64,000 bases of DNA from an uncultured Dorea sp. (GCA_910580235.1 CAJTVU010000002.1:310001-374000); one strand, 5' to 3'; numbered from the stretch's first letter, positions 41,246 through 50,787 are shown. Notes: a model not told the origin generated them from the letters alone. Program-made: numbers and translations.

Positions 41246-42352
41246 CTAATCTCCTGTGACCTCGTCGATTAATGCTTCTACTTGTCTGATCTGCTCGTCC
41301 AGACTAAATTTTCTTATGTGCCGCAGGCATTCCTCTGCCATCTTCCTGTTCTCTTCCTCGTCCAGAACGCACTCTTCTATTGCTTTCGCACATTCTTCTA
41401 TGCTGTTTACTACCCTGCCGCACTTCCCTCCGTCTGACAGCTCCTTCACCCCTCCTACCGGAGTGCTGATAAATGGGACGCCTAATGACATCCCCTCTGC
41501 AAAGACGGTCGGGAACCCCTCGTTCTTCGACATCATACAGATAGCTCTGCTCTGCTTCATGAGCGGGTAAGGGTTCATCTGGTAGCCAAGCAGGGACACC
41601 TGGGAGCCAAGCTCATACTCCTTGATCTTCTCCTGGATCTCCCCCTGTTTCTCCCCCTGGCCTATATAATACAGAAAGACCTTCTTCCCTTCTCTTTGCA
41701 GGCGGCGCATCACCTCCAAGAGCACAAGGGGAGCCTTCCCTTCTTCCAGCCTCCCTACATAGAGGATCGACGGCGTTCCTAATTTTATATCGCATGGCTC
41801 ATCCCCTGCCTTTGTAATCTCTGTAAGGTCAAAGCCATTGTATATGACTTCCAGCCTGTCCGCCGTCTCAGGATAGACCTCCAGGACAGAATCTCTCGTA
41901 TTTTCTGAAATCGTGACTAACCGCGCCACTTTCTTAAGGCTCCTTCTCTGCAGCCAGCGATAATAAGGGCTTCTCTTTAAATTGCCGACCCCGCCGTGGA
42001 ACCAGGCGATAGCAGGACATTTTCCCGACAAGAGGAAGGTGGGGATGAGATAGTTAAAAGAAATCTCCAGATCGTACCGCTTCTTACGCCTGCGTAAAAG
42101 CCCGGCATAAGAGTATACCTGTATATTCTTCCATACCCTCTTTATCTTGCCGTCTTTCTTCATGGACACGATAGGCGCGCACCTCGTAATCCCCTGTCTT
42201 ATGCTCTCCTCCTTAACGCCATAGTCTGCATATTCCAGTATGTCAATATTATATTTTTCAGGATCCAGCCTATTGGCTATATTAGTCAGGATCTTTTCCG
42301 CCCCTCCCCCTAATGAGTGGGTATAAATAATAAACAATATATTTTTCTTCAT
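41246..42352 (-). CDS. Glycosyltransferase family 4
   Basis: A 368-residue GT-B transferase. N-terminus NILFIIYTHSLGGGAEKILTN is typical of GT4 enzymes, and the donor-binding motif appears as MMSKNEGFPTVFAEGMSLG with GTPVISTPVGG-like VPFISTPVGGVKEL. A retaining mechanism is expected. I start it at the ATG at 42352 (MKKNILF), two bases beyond the stop codon of the GT2 gene; the frame continues 10 codons upstream without reason. Donor and acceptor sugars are unknown. Confidence 0.92.
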   Translation of the reverse strand: MKKNILFIIYTHSLGGGAEKILTNIANRLDPEKYNIDILEYADYGVKEESIRQGITRCAPIVSMKKDGKIKRVWKNIQVYSYAGLLRRRKKRYDLEISFNYLIPTFLLSGKCPAIAWFHGGVGNLKRSPYYRWLQRRSLKKVARLVTISENTRDSVLEVYPETADRLEVIYNGFDLTEITKAGDEPCDIKLGTPSILYVGRLEEGKAPLVLLEVMRRLQREGKKVFLYYIGQGEKQGEIQEKIKEYELGSQVSLLGYQMNPYPLMKQSRAICMMSKNEGFPTVFAEGMSLGVPFISTPVGGVKELSDGGKCGRVVNSIEECAKAIEECVLDEEENRKMAEECLRHIRKFSLDEQIRQVEALIDEVTGD

Positions 42353-42353
42353 A

Positions 42354-43325
42354 TCACTTGGCTCTTCTGGCAATTTTAACATAGCTCTTCATAATAAATC
42401 TATTGTTTTTAAGGATTCTTTTCAATATTCCGTCTTTTTTCATATATTGCCTGTTTCTTCTCCACTCTGGGAAATGCCTCTCCAGATAAGAAAAGCTTTC
42501 CTCTATAAAGCGGTCTGCATCTTCTGCGCTCTTTTGATATCGCTGTTGGATGTTGTATACCATAAGACGGTTAATGCAGAACCATTCCACATACTCTCTT
42601 AGCTCTTCGCTCATCTGGCCTGCCCCGAAAAACTGGCGGATATCATCCAGGACAGAAAATATATCGTACACTTTTCTGTCCATGACTTTCGTCTCGCTGC
42701 CCTCTCTAATTAAGTAATAGACGAGCGGAAGATCCACCTTACCGATCCTTGCCGCAGAAGCGATCGCCTTTAGGGTAAATCCCACGTCTTCATATTTCAC
42801 ATTTTCCGGGAAACAGATCTGGCGCTCTCTGAGCATATCCGTCCGATATATTTTATTCCACGGGCTTGTGTTAATATCAAAAAGCAATCTCGGCTCTTTA
42901 TTAAGATCCGTAGGCTCGAACTGTGCGACTTTTACGTAAGCCTTCTCTCCTGTCTTCTCGTCCACCTCATAATAATCGCATACCGCCATGTCCAGACCGT
43001 CCTCTTCTGCCTTGCGGCACAAGGCTTCGCAATACTTCACGTCTATACGATCGTCACTGTCGATAAAGGCAATGTACTTGCCGCGGGCTTCTATGACCCC
43101 TCTGTTCCTCACTGCCCCGATCCCCCTGTTATCCTGATGGACGGCTCGGATCTTCCCTGGATATCGCTCTTCATATCTTGACAATATAGAGGCAGAGCCG
43201 TCCGTAGAGCCGTCGTTGACCACGATAGCCTCAATATCTCCACATGTCTGCCCAAGAACGCTATCCAGGCACGCCTCTAAATACTTTTCAGTATTATATA
43301 CCGGAATTATAACACTTAACAACAC
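42354..43325 (-). CDS. Glycosyltransferase family 2
   Basis: A 323-residue GT-A transferase. The N-terminus SVIIPVYNTEKYLEACLDSV, the nucleotide-binding segment IVVNDGSTDGSASIL and the DxD-like motif YIAFIDSDDRIDVKY are typical, followed by an acceptor domain with IRQFFGAGQMSEELREY. The sugar donor is not readable. It lies after the sulfotransferase-like gene by 36 bases and precedes the GT4 gene, all in one operon. Confidence 0.93.
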   Translation of the reverse strand: MLLSVIIPVYNTEKYLEACLDSVLGQTCGDIEAIVVNDGSTDGSASILSRYEERYPGKIRAVHQDNRGIGAVRNRGVIEARGKYIAFIDSDDRIDVKYCEALCRKAEEDGLDMAVCDYYEVDEKTGEKAYVKVAQFEPTDLNKEPRLLFDINTSPWNKIYRTDMLRERQICFPENVKYEDVGFTLKAIASAARIGKVDLPLVYYLIREGSETKVMDRKVYDIFSVLDDIRQFFGAGQMSEELREYVEWFCINRLMVYNIQQRYQKSAEDADRFIEESFSYLERHFPEWRRNRQYMKKDGILKRILKNNRFIMKSYVKIARRAK

Positions 43326-43361
43326 GATTTCTCCACCTACTCTTTTTACATGGGCACAGCT

Positions 43362-44411
43362 TCAAAAAGTCTTTTCATAGTCTGCTTTTCTTTCATAGGG
43401 GAATGGATATAAGTATTCTTCCAGCCTTTCTTCTATCACTTTCCCCTCTTCATAAAATTCTGGCTTAGAGATATACAGCTGCGTATTCTCAATGGATGCC
43501 TCCGGGATAAACTTTGTCTTTCTTCCCGTGTGCCGGCTTTTATCTTCTCCCAGATGCTCTAGTATCTTTCCGACAGCCTCTTCATAATGATAGACAAGAT
43601 CTTCAAAACGGATCCGCATAATGCCGGGATGCCTTGCTGCTTTTTCCATCTTCCTCAAGCTGCCATAACATTTACAAAACTCATCCACATCTGTCGGATA
43701 AGGTACGGGCTCATGATTCCTGGCCCAGATATACTTGTTAATAATATAAACATCCCTTGGGTCTCTCTCTACTACGAACACCCGGATCTCTTCCGGCCCG
43801 AAGTAGTCATCTATCCTGAACAGATTAAAAGGGAGAAGGAGCTGATCCAAAATAATATTTCTTTCCGAAATGCCCAGGTCTGTCCACAATCTTTTCAGAT
43901 AGCTTCTTGTATTCTTGTAAAATTCCTCCGGTGTAATGTAAGACAGCATCATGTCATTATAGACGAGCGGCTTCTTCACCTGCAGCCTTCCCAGAGACAA
44001 GGTCGACACGAGCTTCTTCCATATGAGCCTGCACACCATCCCCGCGTCCGCGTTCTCCTGATAATACCAGTAGTACTCCGGGCGGTACTGCACCAGTGAT
44101 TCTATATACTCTTGCGTATACTCCATGAACCGGGGAGTAAGTCTTTCATTATAATGTCCTACCCACCAGTATTTCTTATCATAAAGCTGGTTCATCCGCT
44201 TTCGGAAATGGTGCAATGCTTCATCGCTCCTGACGGCGTTATTCCCACTTAGAAGCTTATCTTCCAGATCGAACACACCGCCGGGGCAATGTAGGAACAC
44301 GTATTCAAAAGTCCCTGTGTCCGCGTCATATCCCTCGATCTCAGAAATAAGATCTGTGACCGCTGAAGAGCCAGAGCCCATATACCCGGTCGGCACTATT
44401 ATCTTTCCCAT
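43362..44411 (-). CDS. Sulfotransferase-like P-loop protein
   Basis: A 349-residue cytoplasmic protein. The N-terminal P-loop-like motif PTGYMGSGSSAVTDLI matches the PAPS 5'-phosphosulfate binding loop in spirit, and VERDPRDVYI near residue 215 corresponds to the 3'-phosphate binding motif with its Arg and Ser/Asp pattern. An RIRFEDLVYHYEEAV segment follows, also typical of sulfotransferases. If correct, it would sulfate a sugar residue in the polysaccharide. Homologous proteins of unknown function occur in capsule loci, and a kinase-like role cannot be excluded. No PAPS-synthesis gene is in the window. Confidence 0.7.
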   Translation of the reverse strand: MGKIIVPTGYMGSGSSAVTDLISEIEGYDADTGTFEYVFLHCPGGVFDLEDKLLSGNNAVRSDEALHHFRKRMNQLYDKKYWWVGHYNERLTPRFMEYTQEYIESLVQYRPEYYWYYQENADAGMVCRLIWKKLVSTLSLGRLQVKKPLVYNDMMLSYITPEEFYKNTRSYLKRLWTDLGISERNIILDQLLLPFNLFRIDDYFGPEEIRVFVVERDPRDVYIINKYIWARNHEPVPYPTDVDEFCKCYGSLRKMEKAARHPGIMRIRFEDLVYHYEEAVGKILEHLGEDKSRHTGRKTKFIPEASIENTQLYISKPEFYEEGKVIEERLEEYLYPFPYERKADYEKTF

Positions 44412-44433
44412 ATCCCATCTCCACCTTTTTCAA

Positions 44434-45792
44434 TTATTCGGGATCTCCGAAGCCCTCTGTACTCTCTTTCATAAAAATAATCTTGAGCGTCATTATGATC
44501 AGCTTCAGATCCAACAGTATGGAATAATTCTGAACATACATCAGATCTAATCGAAGCTTATCGTACGGCGTAGTATTATACTTTCCGTAAATCTGTGCAT
44601 ACCCTGTAAGACCGCCTTTGACCTTCAGGCGATATGCAAACTCCGGTATCTCTTCCGCATATTTCTCTACATGCTCGACCCGCTCAGGCCTCGGCCCTAC
44701 GATGCTCATATTCCCTCTCAGTATGTCAAGCATCTGCGGAAGCTCGTCCAGCCTCGTCATCCGTATGAAGCTCCCGATCGGCGTAATACGCGGATCTTTG
44801 TCCGTCGCCGGGATAGAGATCCCTTCCTTCTCAGCATCCACGATCATACTGCGGAACTTGTGTATCTCGAACACCTTGCCTTCCTTCGTACACCGTTTCT
44901 GCTTAAAAAATACAGGCCCTCCGTCATAAAGCTTGATAATTAAAGCTATGATCAGCATGGCCGGCGAGAAGATCACCAGCACAGCCATAGAAATAATAAT
45001 ATCCATCACACGCTTTATAAAGCGCTCTTCAAAAGTCAGCCCGCTGTTGCGGGAAAGTAAGAGAGGAGTGTCGAACAGATGCAGGCACTCCGAGCTCCTG
45101 ATCAGGATATCTGAGATTTTAGGCGTCATATAGACCCGCACTTCTTTTTCATAGCAATATTTTAGTATTTTATTCCTTAGCTCCGAGTGGACGTCATAGA
45201 TCAATATCGCTTCGCTGTTATCGATAATATTAACAAGCTTGCTCCAAGGACGCTCCACGCTCGCCGAGCCGACGATGCGATAGCGGTCCTTCCTCCGCTT
45301 CACCTTCTTCAGCAGTTCGGAAGGATCATATTCCTGGTATAATACTACTATCTTATGTGGAGGGAACAGGAGCTTGAACAGCCTGTCGAAAAGCGTCGAC
45401 CAGATGATGATCCCGATCATCTCGATAGCTGTAATCTTAAACATAGGCAGAACGGTCACAAATTTTGCAGAAAGCAGTACCGTCTCCAGATAAATCGCTA
45501 TATTCGTACATACGATGGACAGAATCTGCGAGAAGATAATATTCGTACTTTTTAGATAGCCATATTTCATCCCACCATACAGGTGAGAGAACATGATAAA
45601 GAAAAAAGCATAAAAGACTCCCACCAGCCAATAGCCTTTATAATAAAAAGGAAAAACAATCCCTTCATTATAATTCTCTTTCCAGAAAACGATAAAAATA
45701 AAAGTGACGCATAAAACTACCGCAGCGCCCGCCACAAATCTTACCAGCCTCTTATATTGCTCGAACTTCTTCTTATTCCTGGCATTCTCCAA
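44434..45792 (-). CDS. Initiating polyprenyl sugar-phosphate transferase (WbaP/WcaJ-type)
   Basis: A 452-residue protein that starts polymer synthesis by moving a sugar-1-phosphate onto undecaprenyl phosphate. Four or five N-terminal transmembrane helices (to about residue 120), a CoA-binding-like cytoplasmic region, then the bacterial sugar transferase domain: VIFSPAMLIIALIIKL, FFKQKRCTKEGKVFEIHKFR, IGSFIRMTRLDELPQMLDIL, GNMSIVGPRPERVEHV and the C-terminal KGGLTGYAQIYGKY motif. Start is a TTG at 45792 behind AAGGTGG, as no ATG lies close. It is the first gene of the polysaccharide operon, with its own promoter. Confidence 0.93.
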   Translation of the reverse strand: MENARNKKKFEQYKRLVRFVAGAAVVLCVTFIFIVFWKENYNEGIVFPFYYKGYWLVGVFYAFFFIMFSHLYGGMKYGYLKSTNIIFSQILSIVCTNIAIYLETVLLSAKFVTVLPMFKITAIEMIGIIIWSTLFDRLFKLLFPPHKIVVLYQEYDPSELLKKVKRRKDRYRIVGSASVERPWSKLVNIIDNSEAILIYDVHSELRNKILKYCYEKEVRVYMTPKISDILIRSSECLHLFDTPLLLSRNSGLTFEERFIKRVMDIIISMAVLVIFSPAMLIIALIIKLYDGGPVFFKQKRCTKEGKVFEIHKFRSMIVDAEKEGISIPATDKDPRITPIGSFIRMTRLDELPQMLDILRGNMSIVGPRPERVEHVEKYAEEIPEFAYRLKVKGGLTGYAQIYGKYNTTPYDKLRLDLMYVQNYSILLDLKLIIMTLKIIFMKESTEGFGDPE

Positions 45793-45858
45793 TCGCCCAC
45801 ACCACCTTCTTGTATTTAAGAATGTTACAATTTCTCCTGTCTATTACAAACTTGTTAC

Positions 45859-45887
45859 ATTATAGCAAATATTTCTGCTTCCTACAA
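45859..45887 (-). promoter_or_regulatory. Promoter of the polysaccharide locus
   Basis: TTGTAG (45882-45887) and a perfect TATAAT (45859-45864) are 17 bases apart on the minus strand, upstream of the first gene of the cluster. Confidence 0.7.
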
Positions 45888-45956
45888 TATTTTCTACTTT
45901 TTATATTGTAATATTTCAAAATGCTGCCCCGGTGTACAAAGAGCGCCTCTAAAACT

Positions 45957-45988
45957 AAAAAGATTGTGCCGAAGCACAATCTTTTTTT
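45957..45988 (-). terminator. Terminator of the choline-binding hydrolase gene
   Basis: A 13-bp perfect stem AAAAAGATTGTGC/GCACAATCTTTTT with a TTCG loop on the minus strand, ending in T-run, directly after the stop codon. Confidence 0.92.
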
Positions 45989-45990
45989 AG

Positions 45991-48900
45991 CTACATCATC
46001 TGATTCATCTTAGACGTCAAAGCGCTTCCATAATTAGTATCTCCAGCCCAGCCGGTTTTATATGGATTATGTGGTATGCTCAGCCATTCCACATAAGGCG
46101 CTTTTTCTCTTAGATTATTTGACCATCTCTGGTCTACGCACGCTTGGTTCAGCGCCGCCTTGCTTGCATAACATTTCAGATGCTGGATCTGTGCACGTAT
46201 GCCCGTCCTCACATCCTTGAAAGAATTCCCTGGCTCCCCGCCGCCGGTGGCTCCTAAGCCTGCAAAATTAAACTGCCCGATCTTCACATCACCGCCAAAC
46301 TGCAGGTAACCTGTCTCCTGCATAGCTTGTGCAAAAGCGACTTCCGCTCTTACCCCCTCTTTTTGCGCTTCCTCAAAATACATCTGACAGAAAGTCCGGA
46401 TATCTCCTGCCCCTCCTTTTTTAAGCTCAGCGCTCGGATAGGACTTGTTAATGCTCGCGACCGTTCTATTATAATATGCTACCATTTTATCGACGGTAGT
46501 CCCGGTAGTCCCCATAATCGTATGGAGGCTTCCCATATCTGTGTAGACGCCGTTTCCGTCAAAGTAACATTGGCTCCCAGAGATAGTAGCCAGAGAGCGC
46601 TTAATCATACTACCGGACGGGTAAAAATAATACTTCTTCCCGCCGATCGCCTGCCAGCCCGTCTGCATCGCCCCTGTGCCAGAGAAATAGTACGTCTCGC
46701 CTCCAAGAGTCTGGAGCCCTGTCACAGCCTTGCCGTTCTTATAGTAATAGTACGTCCCGTTCTGCTGCTTCCAGCCGTCATTATGGACCTCCCCGATGAG
46801 CGCTCCGTCTTTATCGAACTCATACACCGTCCCATTAATCGTTGCTTTCCCTGTGACCGCGCTTCCCGACGGATAGAAATAATACTTCTTCCCAGACAGA
46901 ATCACCCAGCCGGTCACCATGCTTCCTGACGGATAGAAATAGTATTTCTGGCCTCCGATCGTCTGCAGGCCCGTCTGCATCCTTCCCTTACCATCGAAAT
47001 AATACCACTGGACTCCTATGTACTGCCAGCCGGTCTGTGCTTCGCCGCCCTTATAGTAATAATATGTCCCGTCGCTCTCCTGATTCCAGCCGTCCAGCTT
47101 GAATTCGCCTTTCAGAGCTCCTCCCTGGTCAAATTCATACACGACTCCGTCTATCGTTTCTTTCCCTATGACCGCGCTTCCCGACGGATAGAAGTAGTAC
47201 TTCTTCCCGGATATCGTCTTCCAGCCGGTCTGCATCTCTCCCTTGTCATTGAAATAATACTTCTGGCCTCCGATCTTATGAAGCCCTGTCAAAGCCTTGC
47301 CGTCCTTATAGTAATAATATATCCCTTTTTCCTGATGCCAGCCATCCGGCACTACTTTTCCTTTTAAGACACCATCTCTGCCGAACTCATACATCGTCCC
47401 GCCGATCATCTCTTTGCCGGTGATCGCGCTTCCTGACGGATAGAAATAATATTTCTGGCCGGATATTATCTGCCAGCCCGTCTGCATCTCTCCATTGCCA
47501 TTAAAATAATACTTCTGGCTTCCGATCGTCTGAAGGCCCGTCTGCATCTCTCCTTTACTGTTGAAATAGTAGTACTTGCCTTTTATATACTGCCAGCCTG
47601 TCTGCGCCTTGCCATTTTTGTAGTAATAGCTCTTCCCGTTCTCTTTATGCCAGCCGTCTGCCTTTATCTCTCCCTTCAGCGCTCCTCCCTGATCAAACTC
47701 ATACACTGTCCCGTTTATCGTTATTTTCCCCGTGACCGCGCTTCCTGACGGATAGAAGTAATATTTCTTCCCGGATATTATCTGCCAGCCAGTCTGCATC
47801 TCTCCTTTGCTATTAAAGTAATATTTCTGGCCCCCGATCATATGCAGGCCTGTCAGAGCCTTCCCGCTCTTATAGTAATAATATATCCCTTTTTCCTGAT
47901 GCCAGCCGTCTGATCTGACCTGCCCTTTTAAGACTCCTTCGTTGTCAAATTCATATGTAGTCCCGTTAATCGTCACTTTTCCGACCGCCGCGCTCCCTGA
48001 AGAGTAGAAATAATACTTCTTCCCAGACAGCGTCACCCAGCCGGTCACCATATTCCCGGACGGATAGAAGTAATACTTCTGTCCTCCGATCGTCTGAAGG
48101 CCGGTCTGCATCTCTCCATTGCCGTTGAAATAATACCACTGCTCTCCTATGTACTGCCAGCCGGTCTTCTTCACGCCGCCTTTGTAGTAATAATATTTCT
48201 TATTTTCCAACAGCCACCCGGTAAGGCCTCCGTCGGCTTCAAACGTGTAAGTCGTGCCGTTAATAACAGCTGTTCCTGTCACCATGCTTCCAGAGGAGTA
48301 GAAGTAACATCTCTTGCCATCCACCGTCTGCCATCCCGTCTGCATAACCCCTTTGCTATCGAAATAATAGGTCTGCTGGCCGATCAGATGCTTTCCTGTA
48401 ACGGGCTTCCCATTCCTGTAATAGTATTGCTTCCCTCCTTCGTTCTTCCATCCAGTAAAGCCGCCAGATCCTTTGGACAGCCCCAAGTATTCTGCAATAC
48501 CTGTGGCGTCTGCCACGCCCAGCTTCTTAAGCCCCTCCTCTGAGGTGAGAAGGCTTTGGTCTGTCCCTCCGGAATTGGAGATAAACGCATGCTCTACAAT
48601 AATCCCTGGAAGATTGTACTCTTTCCCGGCGTTCTGGACGGAAAAGTAATCTCCGACGCTTCCGTCCTCATATGTATCGCCGTCCGTCGCATTCTTATAA
48701 TAGATACTGCGCCTGGTAAGCCCTAATTTTACTAACTGGTCAAGAATATGCTCCGCCAGCGCGGTCCCGGCCGTATTTTGTTCCGGCTTCCAGCTGGAAT
48801 TCGGAACAATAACCTCCGCCCCTCCGGCCGAACTGTTTATGGATGAGTTCAAATGTATGCTGACATAATATTTGGCTCCTGCCGCCGCTGCCAACCTCAC

Positions 48901-50076
48901 TCTCTCCCAGATACACTGTCCTGCATGGTTCGAGCTGCCTACACCTGTAGGACATGCAGCGGTGGTCCTTGTCATATAGACTTCCACATTATCGTATTTT
49001 TCCAGCTCTGCTTTCACATAGTTGGCGATCTTCAGCGTAAGGACTTCTTCTTTCAGCCCATTATGGCTTGCCCCTGTGCTCATATTATCATGGCCCGGGT
49101 CAAGGGCTATGATCACCGTCGATGCCTTCGCCCCGGCGCCATCCTGGGCTGCAGGAGCCTGCGCTGTCCTTGCCCGTGCTTTTTTCGGAGACGCAGAAGC
49201 TGCCGCTGCTGCAGATGCCTCAGAAAGCGCAGACTCAAGGGTCTCTTCCCCGCTGATCTCCCCATTCTCGTCAATAGAGACTACAGATACTCCTGCTTCC
49301 GGCGCTTCTTCTGAAACGGCAGAAGCCTCAGCTTCTTCTCCCTGTACGACCGGCCGTCCCGGCGCATATCCTTCATATTCCTCGTTCACGCCAAACTCGA
49401 CGACTGCCTCCAGATCGGACAGGAAGAACTCTCGCTCCTCTCCGTCCTGGACAAAACGGATGCTGGTCGCTTTATAGCTCCCGCTTTCGGCCTCAGAGAA
49501 TTGCTTTGAAAACAGGAATAATTCATCCATATTCAAGGCAGCGGCCCATTCCTCTGCCTCTCCGCCCTCTTTCTGGCAGACAAGCCTTGCGTCTGAGATC
49601 CCTTCTGTCCCGTCCCCCCATGACACGACAATGTTCTGCGTGTTAGGTGTTTCCAGATACGGGCTCTCCACATAGACATAATTCAGCCTCTGCTCTGCCA
49701 GATCCTCTTCTCCTTCAGAGCCTATATCTTCCTCAGATGGCTCTTCTATATCCTGGCCGTCCTCTGCTCCTTCTGACGGCTCTTCCGGCGTCCCCTGCTC
49801 TTTTGACGCTGCGCCTTCATCTTCTGTCTCCTGTTGTCCGCCTGTCCCATCTCCTGGTTCTGACTCCGGCCCCGTCTCCTGTCCTTTTGCTATTCCATCT
49901 TCCTCTCCCGGCCCTTCCGGGATAGTTCCTTCCTCTCCCGCCCCGGATATTTGTTCGGACATTTGCATGTCTCCGTTCAGTACTTCTTCTGCATATACAT
50001 TCCGCGGCATCATCATTGAGACCGCCATTGCTATCACTAACAGCAGCACTGTGATTTTCTTTGATCTTCTTCTCAT
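45991..50076 (-). CDS. Bifunctional amidase/glucosaminidase with choline-binding repeats
   Basis: A 1361-residue secreted cell-wall hydrolase. Signal peptide at residues 1-29, a long acidic Glu/Gly/Pro-rich linker, an Amidase_3 domain at about 320-535 (zinc ligands in ALDPGHDNMSTG, in NGLKEEVLTL, SIHLNSSINS and IIVEHAFISN), about 31 choline-binding-type repeats of near 20 residues at about 540-1180 (for example GWQTVDGKRCYFYSSGSM), and a C-terminal glucosaminidase domain at about 1195-1361 (AQAMQETGYLQFGGD, FNFAGLGATGG). It should cut both the amide and the glycan bonds of peptidoglycan. The choline-binding part lies between the two catalytic domains, which is unusual. ATG behind AAGGGGTG. 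Confidence 0.93.
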   Translation of the reverse strand: MRRRSKKITVLLLVIAMAVSMMMPRNVYAEEVLNGDMQMSEQISGAGEEGTIPEGPGEEDGIAKGQETGPESEPGDGTGGQQETEDEGAASKEQGTPEEPSEGAEDGQDIEEPSEEDIGSEGEEDLAEQRLNYVYVESPYLETPNTQNIVVSWGDGTEGISDARLVCQKEGGEAEEWAAALNMDELFLFSKQFSEAESGSYKATSIRFVQDGEEREFFLSDLEAVVEFGVNEEYEGYAPGRPVVQGEEAEASAVSEEAPEAGVSVVSIDENGEISGEETLESALSEASAAAAASASPKKARARTAQAPAAQDGAGAKASTVIIALDPGHDNMSTGASHNGLKEEVLTLKIANYVKAELEKYDNVEVYMTRTTAACPTGVGSSNHAGQCIWERVRLAAAAGAKYYVSIHLNSSINSSAGGAEVIVPNSSWKPEQNTAGTALAEHILDQLVKLGLTRRSIYYKNATDGDTYEDGSVGDYFSVQNAGKEYNLPGIIVEHAFISNSGGTDQSLLTSEEGLKKLGVADATGIAEYLGLSKGSGGFTGWKNEGGKQYYYRNGKPVTGKHLIGQQTYYFDSKGVMQTGWQTVDGKRCYFYSSGSMVTGTAVINGTTYTFEADGGLTGWLLENKKYYYYKGGVKKTGWQYIGEQWYYFNGNGEMQTGLQTIGGQKYYFYPSGNMVTGWVTLSGKKYYFYSSGSAAVGKVTINGTTYEFDNEGVLKGQVRSDGWHQEKGIYYYYKSGKALTGLHMIGGQKYYFNSKGEMQTGWQIISGKKYYFYPSGSAVTGKITINGTVYEFDQGGALKGEIKADGWHKENGKSYYYKNGKAQTGWQYIKGKYYYFNSKGEMQTGLQTIGSQKYYFNGNGEMQTGWQIISGQKYYFYPSGSAITGKEMIGGTMYEFGRDGVLKGKVVPDGWHQEKGIYYYYKDGKALTGLHKIGGQKYYFNDKGEMQTGWKTISGKKYYFYPSGSAVIGKETIDGVVYEFDQGGALKGEFKLDGWNQESDGTYYYYKGGEAQTGWQYIGVQWYYFDGKGRMQTGLQTIGGQKYYFYPSGSMVTGWVILSGKKYYFYPSGSAVTGKATINGTVYEFDKDGALIGEVHNDGWKQQNGTYYYYKNGKAVTGLQTLGGETYYFSGTGAMQTGWQAIGGKKYYFYPSGSMIKRSLATISGSQCYFDGNGVYTDMGSLHTIMGTTGTTVDKMVAYYNRTVASINKSYPSAELKKGGAGDIRTFCQMYFEEAQKEGVRAEVAFAQAMQETGYLQFGGDVKIGQFNFAGLGATGGGEPGNSFKDVRTGIRAQIQHLKCYASKAALNQACVDQRWSNNLREKAPYVEWLSIPHNPYKTGWAGDTNYGSALTSKMNQMM
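46540..48460 (-). repeat. Coding repeats of the choline-binding module
   Basis: About 31 in-frame units of near 60 bases, arranged in larger blocks of four or five units that begin with GW(H/N/K) (spacing alternates between four and five units). Neighbouring blocks are nearly identical in places, so unequal recombination could change the copy number. It is part of a gene, not CRISPR. Confidence 0.85.
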
Positions 50077-50111
50077 TTTACACCCCTTGCTTCCATATCA
50101 GAATCTTCTTC

Positions 50112-50687
50112 CTACAGTGTGATACGCTCCATATATCCGTCCACGGCCGCCCCATGGCTGGTGGACAGCGCTTCTCCTTCTTCCGTGATCCGGATCCTGT
50201 CGCACCCGTATGCATCCAGATATGTATTTGTAAGACATGCCAATATCTCTGTCTCCCCAGCAGTCCCAAAACTTCGGATCCTGTCGCCCGTCGCCCGGTT
50301 AAAATCCATATCCAACGTCTTATCCGCTTCATTCACTTTAAAGCCAAGCAATTCACATTCTTCTGCTAAGACGGAATCTTTCTTCATCTCCGCCCAGATG
50401 GCCTGCTCGTCTTCTACGTCCGCCTCTCTGGACGCCAACGCCCCCATATCGTCAATGTAATATATCTTCACCGTCTTCGTGCCATCCTCCTCCACATCGG
50501 CTCCCTCTTGCGGCACATCTTCTTCCTTTTCTTTTTCTGCACTTTCTATATCTGTGCTTTCGGAGCCGTCTGCATCCGCCGTCTCCTCCTGTAGGACATC
50601 CTCTTCCCCTGTCTCCTGCCCCCCGGAACACCCGACAGTAAACCAGACGGCAGCTACGCACGCAAATAGCAGCTTTTTATATTTCAT
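50112..50687 (-). CDS. GerMN-domain lipoprotein
   Basis: A 191-residue lipoprotein-like protein: signal segment KYKKLLFACVAAVWFTVGC with a plausible lipobox VGC at residue 20, an acidic linker (to about residue 70), and a GerMN-like domain (TVKIYYIDDMGALASREADV, ALLGFKVN-type, ATGDRIRSFGTAGETEIL, YLDAYGCDRIRITEEGE). GerMN domains occur in sporulation GerM and in envelope proteins, with unclear function. It precedes the choline-binding hydrolase by 35 bases, so it may be cotranscribed. A strong AAGGAGG lies before the ATG. A promoter is seen upstream. Confidence 0.8.
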   Translation of the reverse strand: MKYKKLLFACVAAVWFTVGCSGGQETGEEDVLQEETADADGSESTDIESAEKEKEEDVPQEGADVEEDGTKTVKIYYIDDMGALASREADVEDEQAIWAEMKKDSVLAEECELLGFKVNEADKTLDMDFNRATGDRIRSFGTAGETEILACLTNTYLDAYGCDRIRITEEGEALSTSHGAAVDGYMERITL

Positions 50688-50729
50688 ACCCTACCTCCTT
50701 ATCTGCTTATCAACTCTTACCTCACCATG

Positions 50730-50758
50730 ATTTTATACCATCTTTCTCTACTTTTCAA
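50730..50758 (-). promoter_or_regulatory. Probable promoter of the GerMN gene and choline-binding hydrolase
   Basis: TTGAAA (50753-50758) and TAAAAT (50730-50735) are 17 bases apart on the minus strand. Confidence 0.6.
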
Positions 50759-50787
50759 GGTTTTCGGGCATTTTAGCAGATTCTTCC

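Noticed and set aside
46540..48460. Regular repeats that could look like a CRISPR array
   Set aside because: The units are in frame, about 60 bases, translate into choline-binding motifs without spacers, and no cas genes are near.
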